Shown in pieces: positions 31,208-41,999 of a DNA stretch of 64,000 bases. The position numbers and the translations under genes were made by a program. The notes under the pieces were generated by a model. It was given only the letters and a program-made list of their open reading frames with translations. It had not been told where the DNA came from and ran no database searches. Where the stretch lies: positions 22,112 through 86,111 of the forward strand of contig NGBS01000034.1 in NCBI GenBank assembly GCA_002245135.1, given 5' to 3'. Each line of letters begins with the position of its first letter. Position 1 is the stretch's first letter. The stretch is from Proteromonas lacertae. Lineage: Eukaryota; Sar; Bigyra; Opalinata; Proteromonadidae.

Positions 31208-32224
31208 ATGTTTGTTCAATTTGTATTAACAATAGTGTTTATAATTTATTTATATTACAATATATTCATAAATAGAATTATAAGAATATTTATAGCAAAC
31301 AGTTTTCATGGATGGTCTACGCATTATCAATGTGGAGAATATAAATGTAAAACTAAATTGAAGTGTATTATTACTAACAATTTCTCTAGTAAAATTGATA
31401 ACGCAATATATAATGCTTGGAGTATCTATAAAGAATATAATTTTTCCATAAAGCAAAAGAAAATATTATGGTCTTTAGAAAAAATATCATGGAAGAAGGA
31501 ATTGATAAAAATAGGTTTAGGTAATAGCAATAACTATTATGGAGCAATTGATTATAGATTATTTTATTCATCACATCATTTTTCTGATTCATATTTAGGA
31601 GGAATTAAAATGTCATTAATGCAGTTTATTATTAATGCAAATATGAATATAAAATCCTTAAAAGCATTTATGAAAAGAAAATCAATTATATATATTCAAA
31701 AAAAAGACTATTCAAGGAGGAATAAGATAGTGAAAGAAATGATGAAATATTTAGACATAGATTCTTATGGAAAAAGTCTAAATAATAAAGAATGGCCGTT
31801 AGGAAAGACAAAAATTGATTTAATTAAGCAGTACAAATTTTGTTTAGCTATTGAAAATTCAATACAGACTAGCACATATAATAACTTTTATTCAGATGAT
31901 ATTGATGAAGATTATTCAACTGAAAAGTTAATTGATTGTCTTGCTGGAGGATCAATACCTATATATTACGGACCTAAAAATTCATATATATTTTTGCCTA
32001 ATAATAACAGCGCAATAATTATGGGTAGATTTAATAACTTGAAGGATATAGTTATGTATATTAAGCTAATAGAGCATTCTGAAAGTGAATTATCGAAATA
32101 TATATCTTGGCCTAACACATTTTTAAAATCATGGTATAAGAGGTTTTCTAATACATTTAAATATTCTGTATGTAAACTTTGTGAATGGGGATATAAGAAC
32201 AATATGCTCAGTAGAAATATTTAA
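31208..32224 (+). CDS. GT10 fucosyltransferase-like, membrane-anchored
   Basis: Expected to transfer fucose from GDP-fucose in the Golgi. Type II anchor (LTIVFIIYLYYNIFIN). The GT10 signature is clear in the C-terminal half: YKFCLAIENS, then DYSTEKLIDCLAGGSIPIYYGP, FLPNNNSAIIMGRFNNLKDI, and a Cys-containing tail (YSVCKLCEWG). 338 aa, intronless, no reassigned stops. The gene is transcribed away from the FkbM/GT31 pair, with P2 between. Acceptor unknown. Confidence 0.85.
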   Translation: MFVQFVLTIVFIIYLYYNIFINRIIRIFIANSFHGWSTHYQCGEYKCKTKLKCIITNNFSSKIDNAIYNAWSIYKEYNFSIKQKKILWSLEKISWKKELIKIGLGNSNNYYGAIDYRLFYSSHHFSDSYLGGIKMSLMQFIINANMNIKSLKAFMKRKSIIYIQKKDYSRRNKIVKEMMKYLDIDSYGKSLNNKEWPLGKTKIDLIKQYKFCLAIENSIQTSTYNNFYSDDIDEDYSTEKLIDCLAGGSIPIYYGPKNSYIFLPNNNSAIIMGRFNNLKDIVMYIKLIEHSESELSKYISWPNTFLKSWYKRFSNTFKYSVCKLCEWGYKNNMLSRNI

Positions 32225-32501
32225 TTATACAATCAAAACATGTTATTAGCCTAGATCGACATGGTAAGTTGACAAAACCGCTCAAAATAAATCCTAAGCT
32301 ACAGGAAAATTGCAAGATCCACTTGACAGTAACCATTTATATTTTGATCTAATATATTATTATTGTTAATATCATCATATTATGCATGAATAAATATTCA
32401 TTTTGTCTTAAAACATTTTATCATGATAAATATTAAATATATTTATAAGTACTATTAAAATTGCGGATTGTCATTAAAAATTTAATTCAGCTTTTGCTAA
32501 A

Positions 32502-33311
32502 ATGAGTGCAGATGATATACAAGCTGCTCTTAATCCAAGTATGACATCAAGACTAAGAGATCCTTTTCATTTAAACAAATCTGATATTGAATACCGAGAA
32601 AAAGTTGGTTTACAGAAGGAAGTATTAAACAATGATTATACAATTGGATTGAATAATATGTATAATAACATGAAGGATAACAATTTGGAAAAAGCATACA
32701 AATGGAAAGCATATTCACAACAGCTTGGAAGAAGACTAAGATCTGATGATGAAATTAAAAAAAGAGCTGATCTTAATAGACTTTTGAGTATTGATCCTAA
32801 TCTAACTGATAGAGCAAGACAATTACATGATATAGAAACATGTGAAATAGATGAAAATAGAAGAATCTTAATTCCAGATGAACAAGCATTTATAAAAGAT
32901 GACATCATTGAACATGAAAATACTCCTGAAAGAATCAATCATGAATTGAATGATAAAATGTTAGGTCATAAAGTTCCGGTAGATTGGAAGGATGGTGATA
33001 TGCAAGATAAGATAAAAATTGGTTGGGAGTTACTTAAAAATGCCTGCAGTCAGTGGCAAGAATTCGAAGGTAGTCAGTTCCAGAAGGCATTTTATTCATT
33101 GGATGAAGGTGACTTCATAGAGTTCGGTCATAACTTGTACTTGTGCGTGAAGAATATTTTTAGAATTTTCCCTATCATATTTTATACATTCAAGAGTTAT
33201 TTACATGGTGGTGTCACTCCTAATATGACTGAAGTTGATAAAGCTATGCAATATGCAAACTGTATTATAATTACATGTATAGCATTTTGGTTATGGAAGA
33301 AGGGAAGTTAG
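32502..33311 (+). CDS. Maverick structural/membrane protein, N-terminal part
   Basis: Unrecognised family. ATG at 32502 (MSADDIQAALNPSMTSRL). About 200 soluble, charged residues are followed by two hydrophobic segments (VKNIFRIFPIIFYTF, CIIITCIAFWLW). The frame ends in TAG at 33,309, but the adjoining frame (33.3-33.6 kb) continues with hydrophobic sequence, so a frameshift or tiny intron near 33,300 probably splits one gene. It lies at the left end of the second Maverick, near its protease relic. Confidence 0.55.
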   Translation: MSADDIQAALNPSMTSRLRDPFHLNKSDIEYREKVGLQKEVLNNDYTIGLNNMYNNMKDNNLEKAYKWKAYSQQLGRRLRSDDEIKKRADLNRLLSIDPNLTDRARQLHDIETCEIDENRRILIPDEQAFIKDDIIEHENTPERINHELNDKMLGHKVPVDWKDGDMQDKIKIGWELLKNACSQWQEFEGSQFQKAFYSLDEGDFIEFGHNLYLCVKNIFRIFPIIFYTFKSYLHGGVTPNMTEVDKAMQYANCIIITCIAFWLWKKGS

Positions 33312-33607
33312 GAAATTTTGGATTCGTGACAGTGTTATGGTGCTACATATTTGACTACTATGTTATAATACAAAAGATAACTGGTAATCGTTTACCTGAC
33401 ATAACTACCTTAGCGAATAACAATTATGATACAGTGAATAAAATGTTAACTACAACACTTCAAAATTCATGGTTACCTATGCAATTCATATACAATTGTA
33501 CTTCATTCTTATTCAACTCACATCCTTATGTTAAAATATTAGCCAATGCTGCACCCTTCTTTTTCAAATATGCAAAGTTCGGCAAGCTAGATACTAAGTG
33601 GAGGTAA
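33312..33607 (+). CDS. Hydrophobic continuation of the preceding gene
   Basis: The frame overlaps the preceding one and encodes GFVTVLWCYIFDYYVIIQK, then a soluble part (TGNRLPDITTLANNNYDTVN) and another hydrophobic stretch ending in KYAKFGK. It is best seen as the C-terminal membrane region of the 32.5-kb gene after a frame change. No family recognised. Confidence 0.4.
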
Positions 33608-33617
33608 AGCAAAAGGT

Positions 33618-34050
33618 ATGAAAGGTTTCTTAGGTAAAGTAGGTACATGGGGAACAGTACTTAGTGCCTTCGGTGCATGTGTTGGATTGATAGTACCTAG
33701 TGCATTATCTACATTTTTAAGTACAGGAACTATTCCTCAGGACAATCCTGTATACAGTCCTGGTAATACACTCAATACTCCAAATGGCTTATCAAACTTC
33801 GTGACTAATGGATTGCAACTACAGGAAATATGGCAAATAATGAAAGCACTAAGTTATGCAGGTAAAGGTAAAGGTAAAAAGAATAAACTATGTTCACGAA
33901 GGATACTTTTGTCTAACATTAATAGCAAAGACGCATTATCGAACTTTGATATTAAATAGAAAAAGAACATTCAAGCAGGCTACAGATTTTAATACAGTGG
34001 TAGGTGAGAAAAGAGTAGCAATGATGAAAAAAGAGTTTGGAATAGAATAG
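33618..34050 (+). pseudogene. Small hydrophobic protein fused to a gutted protease relic
   Basis: ATG 33618 starts GFLGKVGTWGTVLSAFGACV, an amphipathic/hydrophobic protein comparable to the basic minor-capsid-like protein at 5.5 kb. From about 33,870 the sequence is the N-terminus of the Maverick protease (KDALSNFDI) and then jumps directly to its last 30 residues (FKQATDFNTVVGEKRVAMMKK) in another frame, ending in TAG. The His, Asp and Cys blocks are deleted, so no proteolytic activity is possible. Confidence 0.65.
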
Positions 34051-34059
34051 AATTTATTA

Positions 34060-36710
34060 TAGGGATTACCTCTTCTATTGCTTTATCTAACTCTTCTTTA
34101 AGACACTGAATAGCTAATCTCTAACTATCTAAACGATTCATCAATTCAAATACTTGTTCATCCAAACCTAAATTGTATGTTTCATTGAGCTTCTTACAAC
34201 GATCTGGTGGATCTATATCAACTTCTAATATATAACCCCTACTCTCTGGATCTTTCCATAACTTCTGATCTTCTGGATTTGAAGAATGTGCTATATCTTC
34301 ATGAGGTTTCATTTTTCGAATGACATCCACATATATTTCTGGTTTCTCCCATCTAAAATCTTTATATGGTAATTTCATTGAAACAACTCAATCTTTACAT
34401 TGCACCTTCTTAGAAATATAGACCATGTTGAATCTGGACAACTAACATGCCAACATGGATCTAATAAAAAATGAGTAAACACCACATTTTTAAAGTGATC
34501 GAACACACTAGTAAGTGTTAATACATCCATTGCAAGATAAAGCAAGTTGTATTACATTAGATCATTCATCTCCAATAACTTCCGCAGTGCTTGACAAGAG
34601 TCATAGATATATTGTGGTATTTCTTCTTCCTGTTTCTATTTACATTTGAACGCTTCTCTTGGTGGTAACTCTTTTGTATTGTACAACTTATCCACATGAT
34701 CAACATATTCATAAGAAAAGTGACCCTTCTGCAATCCCCATTTCATCATGAAATCATTCACTGTCCAATTTTGGTCTTTCAAACACTTTTGTATCTTTGG
34801 ATCTTCTCTTACATATTGACACACTGGATGGAATAACTTTTAATACTCACCACCTGATTCAGCTTCTATCTTTAAGGATTGAACTATACTATCTAGTGAT
34901 GAAGACATGAACTGATAACTATCAATGAAGTGTAGCTTCTTAAACTTTATCATTAAGAACTTAGTGTCAGTCTCTAATAGAACTGATAACTTTGATCTAT
35001 ACTTTCTTTTATTATTATTGTTATTATTCTTTAGTGGAGTTGTTATTAGTTGAGATGTTACTATATTTCCCATTTCTTCTTCTAAACCATGATCTTCAGC
35101 TGTTCTTGGTGATAAGTATTCTTCTCTACTATGTAACATATAATATAACTCATTAAAAGCTTCTTCGTTGTTGGGATCGTTTTCATCTACTATTTCAATT
35201 GTATTTGGTGGTTCTATTGGTAATGGTATTTCTTCTTCATCTTCATAATCTTCTTGAGTTGATATATCTACTAATCTATCTTCTTCTTCCTCTTCTTGTT
35301 TCTTTTCTTCTTCAATACCTCTATTTTATTCAGCTAATCTTTCATCAACAGTTGTTGTTGTTGTTGTTGTATCTGGTACAAGTATTGATGATGGTGGTTA
35401 TGGTGGTTGTTCTGGTTGTTGTTCTAATGATTCATTACACTCTGCTTCCATTTCTTTTTCTAGCTTTGATAATCCACGTATTATAAAGTTATTATCATAG
35501 TTCTTACTATTATGTGCAACACAAAGTGTTGAAAGATGTTGTAAGCTACAGTGCCAATTACAGTTTGAACATAAGGTTGCAATATACTTACCTGGAAAAT
35601 GGTCATGATGTCTTGTACATCTTCAATTCTTATCATTTTCATCAAATGGAGTGTTACACCGCATACACTTTGTTATTTTTCTATGCAAAGGTATATAAGT
35701 AGTTTCATCCAAAGGCTTTAACTTTCCACTCTTATAATCTTCATATTTGGATAATACATACTCTTTAATTTCTACAAACTTTCTGACCTAACTTACCAAA
35801 GAAAGTTTCTTCGCTTATAATATCATGATACCTTGAACTTATATGTATACACCAACTACTTAATACATGTTTGCTATACACACCTTTTGCACCAGGTATT
35901 GCTTTTGAATCATCTATTGGTACTTGTATTACTTCTGTATCCCAGTATAACACAACAGGAATCATTTGTATAAACTTATAGTTATGGAAATCCAAGAAAG
36001 TATCTGGTGGTGGGAATTGACGAATGACTCCTCTTTGTAATTTACAACTAGTTGAATTGTGGAGTTTGAATGCTTGATCTGTTGATAAAGTACAAAAGCA
36101 GTATGGACATCTAGTGTAGTAATTATGACAACGCTTATTGTATGGTGCTAGGAATGCTTCTAACTTTGTAATTGTCATAAAATGTTCTTTGTAAAACAAT
36201 ATGTTGACATGTGGATAGTGTAACATTTTATCTATTGAAGTTCCATACAGAGGTATTGGTTCTTTATCTATTATAGTAAATATATTGATAGTTATATGAT
36301 TCATTTCTTCAAACGCTTCAATTCTATCGCTATCATTAACAGACTGGAAACTTTAAAGATGTTAAATTCATTCTATAAACATACTCTTTATACTTCATAG
36401 CTCTATTACGATGATCTCTAAACTCCATATGATGAAGTCCTGCTGCAACACTTTATATAAAACACATACTCTCAACTTCCTTACTATAATTGGTTAAGTT
36501 AATTAAACACTTTCTTCTTGCTAAACTTTCAGGTAATAGTATATTCACATTGTCTGTAGCTGATCCAGTACTTAATGACTTTCTCTGTATTGAATATATT
36601 ATTGAAATCTCTTCCCATTATTCTATTCAATTTTTGACAGCCATTACAACAATGGGGATCACAGTACAATGTAAATTCATATCAATCCAATCCAAGATGG
36701 AATAATAATG
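34060..36710 (-). pseudogene. Protein-primed DNA polymerase B of Maverick 2 (PolB2), with catalytic deletion
   Basis: Replicative polymerase-exonuclease. N-terminal region HHMEFRDHRNRAMKYKEYVY and FEEMNHITINIF; Exo I VVLYWDTEV; zinc-like NCNWHC; Exo II AHNSKNYDNNFIIRGL; Exo III-type GHFSYEYVDHVDKLYN and YNLLYLAMDVLTLTSVFDHF. A deletion near 34,380 joins CNVKIEL to MKLPYKDFRWE, removing motif A (DYNSLYPS in PolB3). From about 35,770 to 34,385 one frame runs without an indel yet contains TGA (35,623) and five TAA/TAG (35,398; 35,326; 34,840; 34,636; 34,552) in contexts such as EQPP-PPSS and RLAE-NRG, where Gln fits. Frameshifts occur near 35,790 and 36,345. Probably non-functional. Confidence 0.82.
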
Positions 36711-37377
36711 CTAGTACAACACAAAAAGAGCACGAGTATAAATTACAACAAGAAAATGAAATAGTGAAAGCAAGGAATGAAGAATATCAGAGAAAGATAG
36801 CAACAATGGAAGAAAGAGAAAAAGAGTCATTAATTGCAAAAATTGATGAATATTTCTCAGGTAATACAACATACGATTGGTTGAAATTTGGTGTAAAGTT
36901 CTGCTTATGTACTATGACATTAGGTTCTATTTCACAAGTGTTTGATATACTATTTCCTGATAGTACTGCTGGTGCAATATTAAAGTATTTAGTAAATGCA
37001 GGAATAGGATATAGTGGTGTTATGCAATGGATATTTGGTTTATCCCCAGCATGGGTTAATGCAGCATCTTTTTGGTATATAATCGTTGGAAACAAGTTCC
37101 TCCAATGGATATGTCACAATGGATTCATTCTAAGTTAGATAGTATAATGGGTTTCTTTACTACATCACTAAGCAATATATACAATTGGTTCAGAGGTATA
37201 TTTGGTGCTACTCCTACAACAACAAATTCGACGAGTGCGCCGGCCACTTCAAATATTCAAGCATCGAATGTTACAACTGGGGCCAGTTCTAATAATACAG
37301 CTAATAGTATTACAACTGCCCCCAGTTATAATAATACAACTTCAATACCTGCAACTGGTGCAGGTTATAATAATTAA
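36676..37377 (+). CDS. Coiled-coil membrane protein with Thr/Asn/Ser tail
   Basis: Unrecognised. Coiled coil (KEHEYKLQQENEIVKARNEE, then EREKESLIAKIDEYF), two or three hydrophobic segments (VKFCLCTMTLGSISQVFDIL, LVNAGIGYSGVMQWIFGL), then a frame change near 37,085 into SQWIHSKLDSIMGFFTTSL and a low-complexity tail (SNIQASNVTTGASSNNTANS) ending in TAA. It could be an element membrane or fibre-like protein. Its tail coding repeats share ACAACTG-CCAGTT motifs with the palindromes at 11.3 kb. Confidence 0.45.
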
Positions 37378-37414
37378 AGCTCAAATGTTGCAAACTCCCA
37401 TACCTATTCAATAG

Positions 37415-37699
37415 ATGTGGACAAAGTATAGTGATAAGAGATATTACATGATGCTTTTCGATATTAAACCATCAGTAAAACCAAAAGGATTAAATAGACA
37501 TTATTTTGCAGTGTTTGATAAGTATATTGAGTGGTTAACACTACCTGAAGGAATGGGAAGTGTTCATTTGAAGAAGAATCCTATGCTGAAACATTATGTA
37601 AAGAAGAATTATATATTTGATGATAGTGATGATGAGGAAGAAGAAGTACAAGAAGAAGTTAAAGGAAATAATGATCAAACTACGATAAACATACTCTAA
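37415..37699 (+). CDS. Zinc protein, 5'-truncated copy 2
   Basis: It begins at MWTKYSDKRYYMMLFDIKPS, directly after unrelated sequence, so the CICGTC and CAICH motifs are lost. The conserved HYFAVFDKYIEWLTLPEGMG block and the acidic tail (DDSDDEEEEVQEEV) remain. It converges with the 274-aa protein, as the other copies do. Confidence 0.6.
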   Translation: MWTKYSDKRYYMMLFDIKPSVKPKGLNRHYFAVFDKYIEWLTLPEGMGSVHLKKNPMLKHYVKKNYIFDDSDDEEEEVQEEVKGNNDQTTINIL

Positions 37700-37836
37700 A
37701 TTTTAAAACGAATCTTTATCTTAAAATGATTTGGAACAGGGTTTAAAAATATGCGTAATTTAATAAAAATCACATAACATAATAAAAATATAATAAAAAC
37801 ATAATAAAAAATATAATAACCATAATATAATTATTA

Positions 37837-38661
37837 CTAAAAAGGTTCTGTAACACCTGTATCCATCCACTCTGTTATAATAACTTGAGGTGGGAATGCT
37901 TGATATGAATATGCATCAAGACCTTTTTGCTCTATATAAAGATTACATTTATTATTATTATTTCTTAATATAGGCCAAAAACCATCATATTTATTTAATG
38001 CAGATTCTTTTGTTTGATTTATTACACCTTGTATAGGGAAGTATATTCCATTACTTCCATCTACAAAGTATGTTTCTAATAATTTGTTATAATATTGTTG
38101 TAATAAATCTTCTTTACCTGGTTCAGCTTTAATAACATGATGATCATCTAGATAAAATATAAATCCATATCTAGCATCTTCATTTCTCAAAACAATACCA
38201 TCATATATTTTGATTCTCATAAAATGCTCAAACATTTGAATTTTTATAGGTACTTTTACAGTAGATTCATATTGATTGATGGAACCATCTTGTAATATAT
38301 AGAAATTAACTGACCAATATGTATATTCAATATGCAATAATTTAGGTGATACAGAATTATTAACTATTGTAGTACTACCTCCAGAACTATTATTTACAAC
38401 ATTATATATTTCTTGACATTTACCATATATAGTATTTGTAGTAGTTTTGATATCATAAACAGGTGTAACTATAATATTTATTTGAGTATCAGTATGATTA
38501 TTAATAGGTTTAACAATAGTATCAGGATCAGTAAGTTGTATATTTATTTTGTCAGCTATATCTTTAGCAAGCTTATCTGTATCAATATTTATATTATTTC
38601 GTTCCCCAATAAACATTTTTTGTATTAATAAACAATAAAATAATAAAATTAATAAAAACAT
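37837..38661 (-). CDS. Maverick membrane-anchored 274-aa protein
   Basis: Unrecognised function. N-terminal hydrophobic anchor (LLILLFYCLLIQKMF), a Thr/Asn-rich stalk, then a globular domain (SVNFYILQDGSINQYES, KIQMFEHFMRIKIYDGIVL, HVIKAEPGKEDLLQQYYNKL). ATG at 38,661 overlaps the TGA stop of the ATPase (TGATG), suggesting coupled expression. Homologues are a relic at 24.1-24.8 kb and the 3' end at the window's right edge, so it is a constant Maverick component, perhaps a receptor-binding or minor virion protein. Confidence 0.65.
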   Translation of the reverse strand: MFLLILLFYCLLIQKMFIGERNNINIDTDKLAKDIADKINIQLTDPDTIVKPINNHTDTQINIIVTPVYDIKTTTNTIYGKCQEIYNVVNNSSGGSTTIVNNSVSPKLLHIEYTYWSVNFYILQDGSINQYESTVKVPIKIQMFEHFMRIKIYDGIVLRNEDARYGFIFYLDDHHVIKAEPGKEDLLQQYYNKLLETYFVDGSNGIYFPIQGVINQTKESALNKYDGFWPILRNNNNKCNLYIEQKGLDAYSYQAFPPQVIITEWMDTGVTEPF

Positions 38662-39422
38662 CAAGAAACTTCAGAATGATCTTCAATCAAAATATTGAAG
38701 TTAGCTCTAAACACTTTTTTAACATTATCAATATATAAGAAGTTATATTGTGGCTTAGTAACAGCTAAATATAACTCTTTAAATGTTTCATATTCAGGTA
38801 TCCATATATTCAATGAGTTGTATAAGTCAAACAAATTTCTGTTACTCAATCCATAAAATGTTAAACAATAATCTACTTGTGATCTTGCTGAAGGTACTAT
38901 ATCAGTAATATATTGACTACTAATTATAATTTTTGATTTTAAATGTCTATTTTCTTTCATTAATACTGGTATGATATTAGCTGTTTTCAACTCTAAACTA
39001 AGATCATCAAATATTATAATATGTTCTGCATACTCATAATTATCTTTGTTTGTATCATCAATTGATTTCATTAACTTCTCTACCAAATTATCTCCTGAGT
39101 AAGGTTCAAATAATGAATCATTTTCATCATAACTAATTTCATTATAATCTAATAACTCTTTAATTGAATCATATATCCTATCTTGTTTAATTGTGCCTAC
39201 GAAAAAATGTACATGTTGTTTTTTCTTATATTTTGGATCTATAATATGTCTTAATATATTGTATATCAAAGTTGTTTTCCCACTGTTCTTACGAGCCACA
39301 ATAAAAATATTGCAGAAAGGCTCATTAAAGTAATCATATCCCAGAATTTTCCTAGGATCAAATGACTCACCACCATCAACAGGTTCAATTTGTATGTTAT
39401 TTATTTTTTCAAATTTAAACAT
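38661..39422 (-). CDS. DNA-packaging ATPase (FtsK/HerA, A32-like), full length
   Basis: Complete version of the ATPase at 7.1 kb. Walker A NIFIVARKNSGKTTLIYNIL, Walker B IIIFDDLSLEL, sensor/arginine region SSQYITDIVPSARSQVDYCL, and the C-terminus IPEYETFKELYLAVTKPQYN that the other copy lacks. 253 aa. It ends in TGA, one of the few visible TGA terminators. Order with MCP and penton is the same as in Maverick 1. Confidence 0.88.
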   Translation of the reverse strand: MFKFEKINNIQIEPVDGGESFDPRKILGYDYFNEPFCNIFIVARKNSGKTTLIYNILRHIIDPKYKKKQHVHFFVGTIKQDRIYDSIKELLDYNEISYDENDSLFEPYSGDNLVEKLMKSIDDTNKDNYEYAEHIIIFDDLSLELKTANIIPVLMKENRHLKSKIIISSQYITDIVPSARSQVDYCLTFYGLSNRNLFDLYNSLNIWIPEYETFKELYLAVTKPQYNFLYIDNVKKVFRANFNILIEDHSEVS

Positions 39423-39494
39423 AGTGTGTGTATATATATTATGTAGTGAGAAATCAAAAAATAAAAATAGAAGTCAATAATAAAGTATTAATAC

Positions 39495-40912
39495 TTATAC
39501 TACTTTTTCAACACCCCTTGGTCCAATAATCAATTGTTTACCAGTAATTATGTAGAACTTATGATGAATTGTATATGCATTATAATTAGCATCAAATCGT
39601 TGATTTGAGCAATCCAAAGTAATTTTTAAATCACTTGCTAAGTCTTTACCAGCTCTTAATTTTAATTCAGTTAATCGATCAGTACTGAAATTTAGAACAT
39701 CAAAAAATGTATTGGGAAATGATAATGTACTACATTTATCATATAATGTATTTTGAATAATATTTCTCATATATTCCCATGTCTGATATTTTGCAGGATA
39801 TAAATAATCAGGAGTATAGACAAAATCATTAATTTGCCATCTAATTCTATCTTCTTCTTTATCAAAAGGAACTATAGTTCTTATATAAGCATCATTTATG
39901 TATGCTCTGTATAATATAAACTTAACATAACTTCCAATGCTGCTATTAATACTGAAGTTATAGTTAAAAGTATTGCTACCTGGAATAGGGTCTTTAGTGA
40001 TTTGAACTATGTTAAAATCAGTAAAGTCAATAGGATGATGAGTTGAATAATTAATGGTATTAGCATTACATGTTGGATCTTTATTGTAACAAATGTAAAG
40101 TCTAGGGTTAATAATTTTCATTCCTACATATTGTTGCCATGAATAAATCCAAGAAGAACCATTGCTATGATGAATCCAATTCATTATAGGAGCAAATGTG
40201 AATTGAATATAAATGACTTCACCAAAATAAATATCATTCTTCAAAGCTAATATAGTATTATAGAAATCTGCAAAATGAAATCTACAGTATAGTTTTCCAT
40301 GTAATATATCTTCTGTTGTTCCCATTTCTTCCCAATAATTCCAAACACCTCCAGCTGCTTTTAAAGTAGAATTAGAATCACATATAGTTGTTTCAAGAAT
40401 TTTATTATTTTTAATTGTTAAGCCATCAAATAAATATTCATAATAATTTTTATCTTTTATACCATAAGGATACTGATTGGCAATTTGATGAGTTAATCTC
40501 GATATTCACTATAACTACTATCTAAATCACATAGAAGTGTTCCAGTTTTATTGTATACTTTGATAGTTCCAAAATTCATTGAATTCTTTATATTTAAATA
40601 ATCTAATGTTTTACCTGATTTAGAATCAGTTATTGGTGCAATAGGTAATTTCCAATTACCTGAATCTGCAGCAGCATGATCTCTTTTTTGACCTGTAGTA
40701 TAATCTAATAAAAATTCAAAGTAACTTTTTGATAGATTAACACAATTATCACCAGATATTTCAAATGTAATAGCATCACTGTTTGAATTTAAAGATAAAA
40801 CAGTCTAATTTCTGCTTTGGTTAGGTGTAACTAAAATATGATTGTAGACAGGTATATAAGCTGGCACAATGCTTTCATGTTTTTGTGAATTAGGTACAGC
40901 AGTGATTGACAT
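39495..40912 (-). pseudogene. Major capsid protein of Maverick 2, frameshifted
   Basis: Homologue of the 7.8-9.3 kb MCP: PAYIPVYNHILVTP aligns with PVNLPFYNYVRLTP, GDNCVNLSKSYFEF with GDNIINLAKSYIQF, RIRWQINDFVYTPDY with MINDFVYQPDY, and HHKFYIITGK with HRFYIITGR. A TAG at 40,805-40,807 lies at a Gln-compatible site (NQSRN-TVLSL). A one-base frameshift near 40,490 (after SSYSEYR) breaks the frame, so this copy probably cannot make capsid. Both MCPs end in Val-Val-TAA, which argues TAA is a true terminator there. Confidence 0.83.
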
Positions 40913-40966
40913 ATTTTATGTTATTTTTTAAAAATCAAAAAATGCTTAAAAATAGCAAGAAATTTA

Positions 40967-41938
40967 TTAATACAAAATAATCTCAAAATAAATAGGTAAG
41001 TTCTTTAAATCAATTGCATAACCATCTTGTTGAGAGACTGATATATTCATTCGTTGATATTCGTGATATTGCATCTTTTTAGCTGTCCATTCAATTTGTG
41101 GATTAGTGAATGTAGTATAAGTTGCATTTATATCAGTTACAGGTATATTTGCTAAAACCATTGAATTCTCACCACTATTAACCCAGTCACATCTAATTTG
41201 TATGAATGACACCCATAGTAAAGAAGGCTGATTTGGTAACAATTTGTAATAATTATTAAAATCTTTACTGAAATATGCATCACTTAAATGATTTGCATGA
41301 TAAATTGATATACTTTTATTTATTTCATCTAAGCCAAATAACTTATATGCTAAGTTATGGAATTCTATAGTAAAGTCTGTAAAGTAATATTTTCCGAAAT
41401 GAGTAATATAATTAAATTGTAACTTTAATCTATTTTCTGAAGTTTTTTCAAATTGAAGTACATCTGTTAGATCATCTACTTTACGAAATGTAAATCTATT
41501 TGCAAAATCTTCATCTGGTAATGGTACTACTACATTATCAAATGCATAAAAAGTAAAATCTAAGAGATTTCTAGCAAAAAAATCTAATAATTCTTTTCCT
41601 GTATATTTTCTTTGAGGTATTTTAATATCAATAGTTTTATTATAAGGTCCATTTTGGTTTTCAGGGTATGCCCATTTTGCTGGATCTGTTTCATCTGGAT
41701 TAATGCAGCTATAATAAGTAAAATTAAAGAGTATATGATCATTTACTTAATCTTGTATTGTATAGAAGTTATTTGGAATAACTGCAGTAATTAAACTCAT
41801 ATATTGATATTTTTCAGTAATAGTTGGAGTATTAATACATCTTGTCCATCTATTGGAAAATTTTGGATCAAAGTCTGATGTAGTTAAGAATAATGATCTT
41901 CTATTACTTAAAACATTACTACCATCTTTAGGTTGCAT
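40967..41938 (-). CDS. Penton protein of Maverick 2 with in-frame TAA
   Basis: ATG 41,938 (MQPKDGSNVLSNRR). Contains SLITAVIPNNFYTIQD, then TAA at 41,747-41,749, then VNDHILFNFTYYSC in the same frame. The frame stays open for another 260 codons through LLPNQPSLLWVSFIQIRCDW to YFEIILY and TAA. The paralogue reads FPTIQEETNDEF across the site, so Gln is acceptable. With TAA as Gln the protein is about 323 aa, matching the 319-aa copy. Confidence 0.82.
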
Positions 41939-41999
41939 TATGTTTTATAATTGTTGAGAAATATTAAAATATAATTTTATTTGAATTATTCTTTAATTT

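Noticed and set aside
35199-35486. Leu-rich plus-strand frame of 95 aa
   Set aside because: Antisense to the Glu/Pro/Thr-rich linker of PolB2, which is homologous in position to the acidic linker in PolB3.
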